From an uncultured Gemmiger sp. (GTDB taxonomy: Bacteria; Bacillota; Clostridia; Oscillospirales; Ruminococcaceae), in contig CALXHP010000071.1 of the NCBI GenBank assembly GCA_944388135.1, forward strand, positions 1-64,000: a stretch of DNA of 64,000 nucleotides, read 5' to 3'. Below the pieces are notes generated by a model that saw only the letters and a list, made by a program, of their open reading frames with translations, had not been told where the DNA came from and did no database searches. Shown one piece after another: positions 15,301-23,445 of the stretch; positions within the stretch are counted from its first letter, which is position 1; each line of letters opens with the position of its first letter. The translations under genes and the position numbers were made by a program.

Positions 15301-15852
15301 ATGGAATATCTGATTCTGGGATTGTTGATCCTTACCCCCATGACGGGGTACGATTTGCAGCAATTCATCCGGCAGAACCTGGCCCTGATCTGCTCCCACA
15401 GTGCGGGCAGCGTACAGACCGCCCTGGCCAAGCTGGAGCGGGAAGGCCGCATCACCGCGGCGGAAAGCCGTGAAGGCAGGCGCCGCAAAAAGACCTTTTC
15501 CATCACCGAAGCCGGGCGGACCGTCTTTGCCGCCTGGATTGCCCGGCCCATGCAGGCGGACAAAGTAAAAAACATGGAGCTTTCCCGGTTGTTTTTTCTG
15601 GGCCTGGCCCGGCCGGAAGAACGCATCGCCGCCATCCGGGACTATATCCGCCAGATGGAGGAGATGCAGACGGTCCTTTCCGCCATTCAGGCAAGATTCC
15701 GGGAAGCCCAAAAAGGGTCCCTGCCCGCCGGGCGGGACTGGGACGCCGTGTTCCGTTTTCAGGGCTACACCCTCGAATACGGCATTGCCGCCGCCCGCTT
15801 TGAGCAGGACTGGTACAGCCGCCTGCTTTGTGAAATGGAGGAATCCTCATGA
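15301..15852 (+). CDS. PadR-family transcriptional regulator
   Basis: A 183-residue PadR-type repressor. It starts with ILGLLILTPMTGYDLQQFI, the signature first helices. Its winged helix includes SVQTALAKLEREGRI and the wing EGRRRKKTFSITEAGR (about residues 40-75), followed by the long dimerising C-terminal helices of the Vir_act_alpha_C type. It is the first gene of a three-gene unit and its stop overlaps the next start (ATGA at 15849-15852). It presumably senses a compound handled by the two flavoproteins it controls. Confidence 0.9.
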   Translation: MEYLILGLLILTPMTGYDLQQFIRQNLALICSHSAGSVQTALAKLEREGRITAAESREGRRRKKTFSITEAGRTVFAAWIARPMQADKVKNMELSRLFFLGLARPEERIAAIRDYIRQMEEMQTVLSAIQARFREAQKGSLPAGRDWDAVFRFQGYTLEYGIAAARFEQDWYSRLLCEMEESS

Positions 15853-17210
15853 AAATTCTTGTTCTCAACGCCAGCCCCAAAGGGGCAAACTCCACCACGG
15901 TGCATACCGCCCTCTACCTGCAGGCACTCCACCCGGAACATCAGTTCACCTTTCTGCCGGTGGGCCAACGCATCAAAAGTTACGAAAAGGACTTTGCCCC
16001 GGTGCGGGCCGCCTTGGTGGAGGCAGAGCTGGTGCTGTTCTGTTACCCGGTCTACACCTTTATTGCCCCCTACCAGCTGCACCGGCTGATGGAACTGATC
16101 AAGGCAGACGGCGTGGACCTGACCGGCAAATTTGCCAGCCAGATCACCACCTCCAAGCACTTTTACGATGTGACCGCCCACCGCTATGTGGAGGAAAACT
16201 GCTGTGACCTTGGCATGAAGGTCATCCGGGGACTTTCCGCCGATATGGAGGACCTGCTCACCCAGCAGGGGCAGAAAGACGCCCGGATGTTTTTTGACCA
16301 GTTGATTTTTTCCTGCGCCCACGGGCCCTTTGTCACGCCGCCTGTAAAGGCCCCCGCGGTGGAGAAGCCCTCCTACCGTCCGTCCCTGCCGGACAGCCCC
16401 AAGACCCAGGGCAAAGACGTGGTCATTGTGACCAACTGCGCCCGGGAGGACGAGAATCTGGCCGCCATGATCGCCGATTTCCGGGCGGCCCTGCCCTGCA
16501 AGAGCCGGGTGGTCAATCTGCGGGAATTTGCCTTTGACGGCGGCTGCCTGGGCTGCTTCGGCTGCGCCATCACCGGCAAGTGCGTCTATAAGGATGGCTT
16601 TGACGATTTTCTGCGCAACACCATCCAGACCGCCGACGGTTTTGTCTATGCCTTCACCATCTCCGATCATTACACCCATTCCAGCTTCAAATGCTTTGAT
16701 GACCGGCAGTTCTGCAACGGCCACCGCACCGTCACCCACGGCAAGCCCATCGCCTATCTGATCAGCGGCCCCTACCGGTACGAAAGCAATCTGCGGATGA
16801 TCGTGGAAGGACGGGCGGAAGTGGGCGGCAATTATCTGTGCGGCGTAGCCACCGATGAAGCCGACACCCGGGCGGAGCTCCGCTCCCTGGCGGATAACCT
16901 GTCCTTTGCCATGGAACACAGCCTTACCCGCCCCGCCAACTTTTACGGCGTGGGCGGCATGAAGATTTTCCGGGATCTGATCTATGTGATGCAGGGCCTG
17001 ATGAAAGCCGACCACAAATTCTACAAAGCCCACGGCATCTACGACTTCCCCCAGAAACAGCACGCCCGCATCTGGCAGATGCGGCTGGCGGGCGCCTTGC
17101 TGGCGGTGCCCTCCCTTCAGCGCAAGGCCAAGGGCAAGATGACGGAAGCGATGATCGGGCCCTACCAAAAGGTGGTAGACAGCGCCCGGGAAAGGAGGGA
17201 GAAGGTATGA
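15849..17210 (+). CDS. Fused double flavodoxin-like NAD(P)H oxidoreductase
   Basis: A 453-residue protein made of two flavodoxin-like units. Residues 1 to about 170 start with the FMN-binding ILVLNASPKGANSTT and include LVLFCYPVYTFIAPYQLH. A second unit starts near 192 with VVIVTNCAREDENLAAM and carries GGCLGCFGCAITGKC near 230, a cysteine set like that of iron-sulfur flavoproteins and NADPH-dependent FMN reductases. The second unit's phosphate loop is degenerate (NCAREDEN). The C-terminal region (about 340-453) is helical. The ATG overlaps the PadR stop and the end overlaps the next gene. It likely passes electrons with the EFR1-type ferredoxin; the substrate is unknown. Confidence 0.78.
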   Translation: MKILVLNASPKGANSTTVHTALYLQALHPEHQFTFLPVGQRIKSYEKDFAPVRAALVEAELVLFCYPVYTFIAPYQLHRLMELIKADGVDLTGKFASQITTSKHFYDVTAHRYVEENCCDLGMKVIRGLSADMEDLLTQQGQKDARMFFDQLIFSCAHGPFVTPPVKAPAVEKPSYRPSLPDSPKTQGKDVVIVTNCAREDENLAAMIADFRAALPCKSRVVNLREFAFDGGCLGCFGCAITGKCVYKDGFDDFLRNTIQTADGFVYAFTISDHYTHSSFKCFDDRQFCNGHRTVTHGKPIAYLISGPYRYESNLRMIVEGRAEVGGNYLCGVATDEADTRAELRSLADNLSFAMEHSLTRPANFYGVGGMKIFRDLIYVMQGLMKADHKFYKAHGIYDFPQKQHARIWQMRLAGALLAVPSLQRKAKGKMTEAMIGPYQKVVDSARERREKV

Positions 17211-17938
17211 TCTTTTATTTTTCCGGCACCGGCAATTCCCGGTGGGCGGCCCTGCGTCTGGCGGCGCTCACCGGCGACCGGGCCCAGGACATCACAGGTC
17301 TGGACAAAGCACCCGACTGTTCCCGGGAAGCTCAGCTGGGGCTGGTGTTTCCCATCTATGCCTGGGGCGTACCGGAGCCGATGGAGGACTTTGCCCGCAC
17401 GCTGAAAACAGGCAGCGCCTTTACCTTTGGGGTGGCCACCTGTGGTTCAGAGACCGGTCACGCCCTGAAAAATCTGGCAAAGACAGTTCCCCTTTCCAGC
17501 AGTTACAGCCTGGTGATGCCCAACAACTATATTCTGGGGGCCGACCTGGACGACGAAGCCACCGCCCGGGCCAAGATCGACGCGGCGGGCCGGGAACTGG
17601 CCCGGATGGCTGCGGAGATCACCGCCCGTCAACCGGTTTGCCGCGTGCACGAAGGTTCCCTGGCCGGGCTGAAATCCAGCCTGGTGCAATACGGCTTCCG
17701 GCACTACGCCCGCAGTACCAAACCCTTTTACGTCACCGATGCCTGCAACGGCTGCGGGTTGTGTGCCCGGGACTGCCCGGCCGGAACCATCCGGCTGGAA
17801 GAGGGAAAGCCCGTGTGGGGGACCCGCTGCTACCAATGCCTGCGCTGCCTGCATGCATGCCCCCGGCAGGCGATCCAGTACGGCAAGCAGACCGAACAAA
17901 AAGGGCGCTACAACATCGAAGACTATATAACGGACTGA
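17207..17938 (+). CDS. EFR1-type flavodoxin-ferredoxin fusion
   Basis: A 243-residue protein. The N-terminal flavodoxin-like domain opens with the FMN phosphate loop FYFSGTGNSRWAA (about residues 3-15). The C-terminal domain has two 4Fe-4S motifs, CNGCGLCARDCP near 180 and CYQCLRCLHACP near 208. This is the plan of EFR1-family ferrodoxins, which feed electrons to partner redox enzymes in anaerobes. The start overlaps the preceding oxidoreductase stop (17207-17210), so both are made together. A terminator follows at 17981. Confidence 0.9.
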   Translation: MIFYFSGTGNSRWAALRLAALTGDRAQDITGLDKAPDCSREAQLGLVFPIYAWGVPEPMEDFARTLKTGSAFTFGVATCGSETGHALKNLAKTVPLSSSYSLVMPNNYILGADLDDEATARAKIDAAGRELARMAAEITARQPVCRVHEGSLAGLKSSLVQYGFRHYARSTKPFYVTDACNGCGLCARDCPAGTIRLEEGKPVWGTRCYQCLRCLHACPRQAIQYGKQTEQKGRYNIEDYITD

Positions 17939-17980
17939 GACTTTTCCGGCTTTCACTCTGCCGGGCGGGCCTGACATCCA

Positions 17981-18016
17981 AAACACCCGGAACCTCAAGG
18001 GGTCCGGGTGTTTTTT
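17981..18016 (+). terminator. Terminator of the PadR operon
   Basis: ACACCCGGA (17983-17991) pairs with TCCGGGTGT (18003-18011), followed by T residues to 18016. Confidence 0.88.
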
Positions 18017-18051
18017 ACACTGTTTTCTCTCAGCGGGCGTCGGGGATTCCG

Positions 18052-18201
18052 TCACCGCTCCCGGGCAGATTTTTCGCAGGATTTTTCCCCTCCGGTCCGG
18101 AGTTTTTCAGCCGTAAAGGAATGCCACCACCAGTCGCAGCCTTTCCGGGCCAGGAGGCCCTGCAGCATACAGTCATCCCGGGTAATGTCGCCCTTGTTCA
18201 T
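18052..18201 (-). pseudogene. Truncated 49-codon remnant with a CDWWWHSFT motif
   Basis: A 49-codon frame starts at an ATG (18201) with an AGAGGA site, 15 bases after the stop of the membrane-protein gene, and ends at a TGA at 18052. It reads as the beginning of a much larger protein. The block CMLQGLLARKGCDWWWHSFT followed by TGGEKS matches, from memory, the N-terminus of a large clostridial family annotated as tocopherol-cyclase/hydroxyneurosporene-dehydrogenase-like. After that block the homology stops, and neither other frame continues it within the 100 bases before the next terminator. I infer a 3' deletion that left only the start. A functional micro-protein cannot be excluded. Confidence 0.5.
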
Positions 18202-18216
18202 CGGGTTTTTCCTCTT

Positions 18217-18996
18217 TCATTCCCCGCGGCGCTGCCGCACAAGGAAATAGACATCCGCGCAGAAGGCCGCAAAGGCAACGGCCAGGCAGGGAAAATAGAT
18301 TTGCGGGGGCAGTTTGGCCACTGCCGGGTGGCTGCAAAGGCACAGGGCCCCGGAAGCCGCCATCACACCGGTACTGATCAGGACCCCCGGCAGATTGTTG
18401 GCGGCCTTCGGTTCCAGATCATTGCGCCAGTTCCAGCGGCGTTCCAGTTCCCGCAGCAGCAGGTCCTCATCGGCCATTCCCTTTGCCAGGATGTAGCTGC
18501 GCAGCACCAGACGCCCGTTGGGATGGCGCACCCGGCAGCGGACGGCATAGCTGCCGCTGTTTTCCCGGATGGATTCCACCTGAAGGATCTCCTCCGCCCC
18601 CTGGGGCACAAAGGGGTTGCGGGCCAGTTCCTCCAGAAACCGCTGGGTATCCAGCACCCCGGCGACCACCCCGGCGGGACCGCCCCCATGATAGGAAAAA
18701 TCCCTGGCCTGCAAATGGAAGAGGCGATCCTCCTCCGTGAGCAAAAGGACCGTATCCTCCCGCACGGTGCGCCGCGCCAGAGAAAGGGCAAACCAGATTC
18801 CCAGGACCGTTACCCCGAGCCAGAGGGCCGTGATGGCCAGGACCTGGGACCATCCCTGGCTCAGGATCAGCACAACGCCCCCCACCGTCACCAGCAAGAT
18901 TCCGGCAACGATGCCCAGAATGCCGCCCAGGGTGTGGAAGGCATAGCCGCTTTTTTTGCCGGTGAATGCCGCCATCCATACTTTTTTCAGTTTCAT
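18217..18996 (-). CDS. Hypothetical membrane protein with four TM segments
   Basis: A 259-residue protein. Two membrane helices lie near residues 20-72 (GILGIVAGILLVTVGGVVLI and VLAITALWLGVTVLGIWFAL). A soluble middle of about 130 residues follows (rich in charged residues, RTVREDTVLLLTEEDRLFHL), and two further helices lie near 205-250. I chose the ATG at 18996; the ORF limit at 19104 has no support. It may be co-transcribed with the truncated remnant just downstream. No known family is recognised. The plan, two TM pairs around a cytoplasmic domain, resembles bacterial DUF-type membrane regulators, but that is not evidence of function. Confidence 0.65.
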   Translation of the reverse strand: MKLKKVWMAAFTGKKSGYAFHTLGGILGIVAGILLVTVGGVVLILSQGWSQVLAITALWLGVTVLGIWFALSLARRTVREDTVLLLTEEDRLFHLQARDFSYHGGGPAGVVAGVLDTQRFLEELARNPFVPQGAEEILQVESIRENSGSYAVRCRVRHPNGRLVLRSYILAKGMADEDLLLRELERRWNWRNDLEPKAANNLPGVLISTGVMAASGALCLCSHPAVAKLPPQIYFPCLAVAFAAFCADVYFLVRQRRGE

Positions 18997-19069
18997 CTGT
19001 TTTCGCCTTTCGCGGTAAATTTCCAATCTGTCCCCAGCCGGTACACGGGGAAATTTTTCCCAAAACAAG

Positions 19070-19101
19070 AAGTGCCCTGGCACAGGGGTCCCGGAGCACT
19101 T
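19070..19101 (-). terminator. Probable terminator of the flavin reductase gene
   Basis: On the minus strand a hairpin closed by AAGTGC/GCACTT (19096-19101 and 19070-19075) with inner GC pairs lies 17 bases past the stop, followed by a moderate T-rich run. Confidence 0.5.
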
Positions 19102-19117
19102 CATTACCGGCGGATGA

Positions 19118-19678
19118 TTATTTCAGCGCGGCGCCGTCATGGAAAGCGTCGCCCACCTTGGCCCCCAGTTTGCGGTAGGCGTTGTGGATGGGGTCAAAGG
19201 TGATGGGTTCCAGTTTGTCGGGGTCGATCCTGCCGTCCCGGTCCAGCACCGATTCGTCGGCGCTTACATTGACGATCTCCCCCACCAGACGGCAGCTTTC
19301 GGGGTCGTAGCTGACCAGACGGCATTCCACCGCCATGGGCAGTTCCGCAATGACCGGGGCATCCACAAACGCCGACTTGGTAAGATGCCACCCTGTTTTT
19401 GCCAGCTTGTCGGCCACCGTGTTGCCCGACACGATCCCCACGTAATCGCAGGCTTTCAGCTGGGCCACCGTGGCCATACTGACGGTGAATGCCTTGCGTG
19501 CCAGGATGTTGGCGGTGGTCTTATGCCCCGCGCTGATGCAGAGGGACAACTGGGTGTCGTCGCTGATACCGCCCCAGGCGGCATTCATGGCATCGGGGGT
19601 GCTGTCCTCCCCATATGCGGCCAGGATAAACACCGGCTGCGGATACGTCCAGGGTTTTGCACCAAAATTCTTGCGCAT
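19118..19678 (-). CDS. Flavin reductase-like FMN-binding protein
   Basis: A 186-residue protein of the flavin reductase/FMN-binding split-barrel family. Visible marks are PVFILAAYGEDSTPDAMNAAWGG (about residues 15-37), ISAGHKTTANILARKAFTVS near 47, and VDAPVIAELPMAVEC near 106, where flavin and nicotinamide usually bind. The ATG at 19678 follows a perfect AGGAGG at seven bases; the ORF limit at 19882 is rejected. It may supply reduced flavin or bind FMN in an oxidoreductase. It is a single-gene unit and its neighbours give no pathway. Confidence 0.85.
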   Translation of the reverse strand: MRKNFGAKPWTYPQPVFILAAYGEDSTPDAMNAAWGGISDDTQLSLCISAGHKTTANILARKAFTVSMATVAQLKACDYVGIVSGNTVADKLAKTGWHLTKSAFVDAPVIAELPMAVECRLVSYDPESCRLVGEIVNVSADESVLDRDGRIDPDKLEPITFDPIHNAYRKLGAKVGDAFHDGAALK

Positions 19679-19863
19679 ACCAAAAACCTCCTGCTGATCT
19701 GTCTGTGGTTTTGAGGCAGTGTTGTGCAAATGCTTGCACGCCCCACTGCCCTTTGCCACCATTTTACCACATCCCGGCCCGGATGGAGCAAAAATTTTCC
19801 GTCTTTTTCTCCCCCCCGGGTGCCGGATTCGGGAACCGGCCCGATCACCGCCGCAGGCAGGGC

Positions 19864-19893
19864 TTGCGGAAGCCCTTGCCACCTTTGTATAAT
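19864..19893 (+). promoter_or_regulatory. Promoter of the RmlD-like gene
   Basis: TTGCGG (19864-19869) and a perfect TATAAT (19888-19893) with an 18-base spacer, 45 bases before the ATG. Confidence 0.7.
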
Positions 19894-19938
19894 AGGAAAA
19901 AAGACGTCCCCCGCCGGGGGCTGAACAGGAGACCTACC

Positions 19939-20844
19939 ATGAAACGTGTTTTGGTGACAGGCGCCGGGGGCTTTGTGGGTTCCCGCATCATGCAGCAGTT
20001 GGCGGACCGGATGACGCTGCTGCCTTTTCCCCAGGGCGCCCTGGCCCACGCCACCCGGTCAGACGTGGAACGCCTGGTGGAGCGGCTGCATCCCGATGCC
20101 ATTCTGCACACGGCAGCTATCTCTGACACCGGTTACTGTGAAGCCCACCCGGACGAATCCTTCCGGGCCAATGTGGAGGTCCCTCTCTGGTTTGCCCAGG
20201 CAGCCCGGTCTGTGGGCGCCCGGCTGGTGGCCTTCAGTTCGGACCAGGTCTACGCCGGGCTGAAAGACCGGGGCCCCTTTGATGAGACCACACCGCTCTC
20301 CCCCTCCAACGTGTACGGACGCCAGAAACGGGAGGCCGAGCAGCGCATTCTGGATGTGCTGCCCCGGGCTGTCCTGCTGCGGGCCACCTGGCTGTACGAT
20401 CTGCCGGGGTACCGCCTGCCCATCCGGGGCAATCTGCCTTTGAATCTGCTGCGGGCCGCCCGCCTGGGGGAGCCGCTGCGGTTTTCCTGCCGGGATTATC
20501 GCGGCGTGACCTATGTGCGCCAGGCGGTGGAAAACCTGCTGCCTGCCCTGGCCTTACCCGGCGGGGTATACAACTTCGGCAGCGAAAATGATGCCGACAC
20601 CTACGCCACCGCCCTGCATTTCTGTACAGTACTGGGCATCCATCCCACCCTGGAACAGACCTCCTGGTCCCGCAGCCTCTTGATGGATACCCGCAAAGCC
20701 CGGGCCGGCGGGATCCTCTTCGACACCACGGCCGAGGGTACGGTACACCGCGCCAAGAGCTTTCCTATAGTAGCGCAAAATGCAAAAAAATGCAATGGCG
20801 AAGGGGCAAATATTTACAAACCGCCAGCAAAAACGGTATACTGA
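19939..20844 (+). CDS. NAD(P)-dependent sugar reductase/epimerase, RmlD-like SDR
   Basis: A 301-residue extended short-chain dehydrogenase. The nucleotide motif TGAGGFVGS is at about residues 7-15, HTAAISDTGYCEAHP near 56, the catalytic serine region FSSDQVYAG near 94, and the YxxxK pair in VYGRQKREAE near 123. The pattern and length fit the RmlD substrate-binding family (dTDP-4-dehydrorhamnose reductase and relatives such as MAT2B). AGGAGA precedes the ATG. The other rhamnose genes are absent, so dTDP-rhamnose synthesis is only one option. The last 20 residues carry the promoter of the next gene. Confidence 0.82.
   Translation: MKRVLVTGAGGFVGSRIMQQLADRMTLLPFPQGALAHATRSDVERLVERLHPDAILHTAAISDTGYCEAHPDESFRANVEVPLWFAQAARSVGARLVAFSSDQVYAGLKDRGPFDETTPLSPSNVYGRQKREAEQRILDVLPRAVLLRATWLYDLPGYRLPIRGNLPLNLLRAARLGEPLRFSCRDYRGVTYVRQAVENLLPALALPGGVYNFGSENDADTYATALHFCTVLGIHPTLEQTSWSRSLLMDTRKARAGGILFDTTAEGTVHRAKSFPIVAQNAKKCNGEGANIYKPPAKTVY
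20813..20842 (+). promoter_or_regulatory. Promoter of the dipeptidase gene, inside the end of the RmlD-like gene
   Basis: TTTACA (20813-20818) and TATACT (20837-20842) with an 18-base spacer lie within the last codons of the upstream gene, 50 bases before the ATG at 20892. Confidence 0.65.
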
Positions 20845-20891
20845 TGCTGTCTGTACGTTCTGGTACAACTATTCACCACAGGAGTCCAAGT

Positions 20892-22214
20892 ATGATGATG
20901 AGCAATTACCGGGCCGAGATCATCGCCGCCATCAGCCGGTTGGTGGCGATTCCTTCGGTCTTTTCCGAAAGCACGGAATATCCGTTTGGTCCCGCCGTGG
21001 ACCACTGTCTGGACGTCACCCTGGCCATGATGGCGGGGCTGGGGTTCCGCACCTTCAAAGCCCCCGACGGCATGTACGGCTATGCCGAAATCGGGGAAGG
21101 GGAACTGTTCGGGGTGTTGTGCCACCTGGATGTGGTGCAGGCCCGCCAGGAGGATGGCTGGGACCATGACCCCTTCCGACCGGTGGTCCGGGGGGACTGG
21201 CTCTGCGGCCGGGGCACCCAGGACGACAAGGGCCCCAGCGTGGCGGCCGTCTACGCCCTGAAATCCCTGCTGGATGAGGGACACACCCTGAACAAGCGGG
21301 TGCGGTTCATCTTCGGCATCGATGAGGAAACCCTGTGGCATTCCATCCACGCCTACTGTGACCGGGAGGAACTGCCTGTCAGCGGCTTTGTGCCGGACTC
21401 CACCTTTCCCCTGACCTATGCGGAAAAGGGCCTTTTGCAGCTCAAACTGCACAGCCAGGTTCCCTTTTCCCTTTCCTGCCGGGGCGGCGACAGCATGAAC
21501 GCCGTTTCCTCCCACGCCGAATGTCCCCGGGATGCCGCCGTGGAACGTGCCCTGCGGGAACTGGAGCTGCCTTTTCACCTCACGGAGGAGCAGCTCTGTG
21601 CCGAGGGTCTGACGGCCCACGCCAAAAATCCCTGGAAGGGGGTCAGCGCCAATCTGAATCTGCTGCGGGCCCTGGGCAAAGCAGGCTACACCCACGACGC
21701 CATCGCCTTTGCCTGCGATGTGCTGGACGGCAAGTTCCGGTTCGAGGGATTCACCCAGGAGGATCTGTCGGACTTTTCGGGACCGGTGACCGTCAATCTG
21801 GGCCAGTTCACCCTGAACGAGGAGGGAGCCGTCCTGGGGCTGGACCTCCGCCTGCCCGTCACCCGGGAGAAGGAGGAGATCCTCTCCATCATCCGGGAGA
21901 AAGCCGCCGCTTACCATCTGACGGTGGAAGAGTTTGACTGGCTGCGTCCCATTCACGTCCCCCAGGACAGCCCGCTGGTGACCAGGCTGCTCCAGGCTTA
22001 CCGGGAAGTGACCGGTGACGCCGCCACCGAGCCTTATATTTCGGCGGGTGCCACCTTCGCCCGGGCGTTTGACAACTGTGTGGCCTTTGGCGCCAATATG
22101 CCCCACAGCCCCACCACCGAGCACCAACCCAATGAACGGGTCTCCATCATCAAGCTGCTGCAGGCCGCCGAAGTCTACCGCCGGGCCTTCTCCTATCTGG
22201 TGCTGGCCGACTGA
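20892..22214 (+). CDS. pepV: M20-family Xaa-dipeptidase, PepV/Sapep-like
   Basis: A 440-residue metallopeptidase of family M20. Metal and catalytic residues are visible in LCHLDVV near residue 78, GRGTQDDKGPSVAAVYAL near 109 (bridging Asp) and FGIDEETLWHSI near 145 (catalytic Glu-Glu with the Trp of the Sapep group). A lid domain follows, and the closing metal histidine lies in HSPTTEHQPNERV near 413. It should cut dipeptides in the cytoplasm using Zn or Mn. The first of three consecutive ATGs was taken because the GGAGT site is seven bases upstream. It has its own promoter and terminator. Confidence 0.9.
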   Translation: MMMSNYRAEIIAAISRLVAIPSVFSESTEYPFGPAVDHCLDVTLAMMAGLGFRTFKAPDGMYGYAEIGEGELFGVLCHLDVVQARQEDGWDHDPFRPVVRGDWLCGRGTQDDKGPSVAAVYALKSLLDEGHTLNKRVRFIFGIDEETLWHSIHAYCDREELPVSGFVPDSTFPLTYAEKGLLQLKLHSQVPFSLSCRGGDSMNAVSSHAECPRDAAVERALRELELPFHLTEEQLCAEGLTAHAKNPWKGVSANLNLLRALGKAGYTHDAIAFACDVLDGKFRFEGFTQEDLSDFSGPVTVNLGQFTLNEEGAVLGLDLRLPVTREKEEILSIIREKAAAYHLTVEEFDWLRPIHVPQDSPLVTRLLQAYREVTGDAATEPYISAGATFARAFDNCVAFGANMPHSPTTEHQPNERVSIIKLLQAAEVYRRAFSYLVLAD

Positions 22215-22311
22215 TTTTTCCGTACAAAACCGCCCCCGGGGGGACAGCGCCTGACCGTGTGGCCATGGAATCCCTCCTGCCCCGGGTGATCTCCAACAGG
22301 ACAGAAGAAAA

Positions 22312-22351
22312 CGCCGGAATTTGTGTGACATGCACAAATTCCGGCGTTTTT
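22312..22351 (+). terminator. Terminator of the dipeptidase gene
   Basis: A 14-bp stem (22312-22325 with 22333-22346) followed by five T residues. Confidence 0.88.
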
Positions 22352-22388
22352 GGTAAGGCAGCCCCCATACACCCGACCAGGCAAACCG

Positions 22389-22754
22389 TTACCGTTCCTG
22401 TACGGGGAGCTTCCCGTCGGAAAGCGGTCTGTTTTTATCGCCCCATTCACACATTCCATCCAGAATGGGCATCAGGGATTTTCCTCGCTCCGTCAGGCTG
22501 TATTCCACCTTGGGCGGAATCTGCGGGTATTCTTCCCGATGGACGAGCTGATCGGCTTCCAGTTCCTTCAGGGTGGCGCTCAAGGTCTTATAGGAGATCC
22601 CGCCGATATATTTTTTCATCTCATTGAACCGCACCACGCCAAATTCCATAAGCGTATACAGAATGGTCATCTTGTATTTTCCGTTGATCAGCGAAAGCGT
22701 ATAGCTGAATCCCGTTGTGCCCAGACATTCATCGGCGATGCATCGGTTTCCCAT
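22389..22754 (-). CDS. HxlR-family transcriptional regulator (flavoprotein locus)
   Basis: A 121-residue MarR-like winged-helix protein of the HxlR family. Its signatures are LINGKYKMTILYTLMEFGVVRFNEMKKYIGGISYKTLS as the DNA-binding core (about residues 22-60), LKELEADQLVHREEYPQIPPKVEYSLTERG as the wing, and an N-terminal cysteine (Cys10) as in redox- or electrophile-sensing members. It is divergent from two flavodoxin-like genes that it probably controls. The ATG follows AGGAGAGT. Confidence 0.88.
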   Translation of the reverse strand: MGNRCIADECLGTTGFSYTLSLINGKYKMTILYTLMEFGVVRFNEMKKYIGGISYKTLSATLKELEADQLVHREEYPQIPPKVEYSLTERGKSLMPILDGMCEWGDKNRPLSDGKLPVQER

Positions 22755-22774
22755 GGGTACACTCTCCTTCAGGT

Positions 22775-22801
22775 AAGTATCGCACCTGAATGTGCGTACT
22801 T
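22775..22801. promoter_or_regulatory. Candidate HxlR operator
   Basis: An imperfect dyad, AAGTAtCGCAC...GTGCGTACTT, lies between the divergent HxlR and flavoprotein genes, close to the HxlR start. It is a likely operator, but this rests on symmetry and position only. Confidence 0.45.
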
Positions 22802-22881
22802 GTTATTTCTCTTGTTCTTGCTAAAATTGTAGTATCCGATATGGAAAAAGTCAATCCCACGCAACAAGGAGGAATGTATCC

Positions 22882-23427
22882 ATGAGTAAGAAAATTGTTG
22901 TGATCACCGGCAGTCCCCGCAAAAACGGCAACAGCTTTGCCATGACCGACGCTTTCATCCAGGCAGCCCAGGCCAAGGGCCACACCGTCACCCGGTTTGA
23001 CGCCGCCATGATGAAGATCGGCGGCTGCCATGCCTGCGAAACCTGCTTCAAGACCGGCAAAGCATGCTCCTTTGACGATGACTTCAACCTCATTGCACCG
23101 GCCATCCTGGAGGCGGACGCCCTGGTGTTCACCATGCCGGTGTACTGGTACTCCATTCCCTCGCAGATCAAAGGCGTGATCGACCGCATCTACTCCCTGG
23201 TAGTAGGCGGCAAGGACATTGCCGGCAAGGAGTGCGCCCTGATCGCCTGCTGTGAGGAAGACGACCTCTCTGTACTGGATGGCGTCCGCATTCCCATGGA
23301 GCGCACCGCTGCCCTGAACAAGTGGAAGATGGTGGGTGAAGTGCTGGTGCCCGGCGTTCTGAATGTGGGCGATATCACCAAGACCGATGGCTGCGCCCAG
23401 GCCGCGGCACTGGCCGAAAAGATCTGA
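22882..23427 (+). CDS. Flavodoxin-like NAD(P)H-dependent FMN reductase, copy 1
   Basis: A 181-residue flavoprotein with the FMN phosphate loop VITGSPRKNGNSFAM (about residues 7-21), the cysteine block GGCHACETCFKTGKACSFDDD near 47 and MPVYWYSIPSQIKGVIDRIY near 84. It matches the iron-sulfur-flavoprotein/NADPH-dependent FMN reductase group in which a compact cysteine motif sits after the first beta-alpha unit. It is divergent from an HxlR regulator and followed after 18 bases by a paralogue. The substrate is unknown; quinone or electrophile reduction is typical for HxlR-controlled enzymes. Confidence 0.88.
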   Translation: MSKKIVVITGSPRKNGNSFAMTDAFIQAAQAKGHTVTRFDAAMMKIGGCHACETCFKTGKACSFDDDFNLIAPAILEADALVFTMPVYWYSIPSQIKGVIDRIYSLVVGGKDIAGKECALIACCEEDDLSVLDGVRIPMERTAALNKWKMVGEVLVPGVLNVGDITKTDGCAQAAALAEKI

Positions 23428-23445
23428 TCCGCCCGGAGGAGCTCT

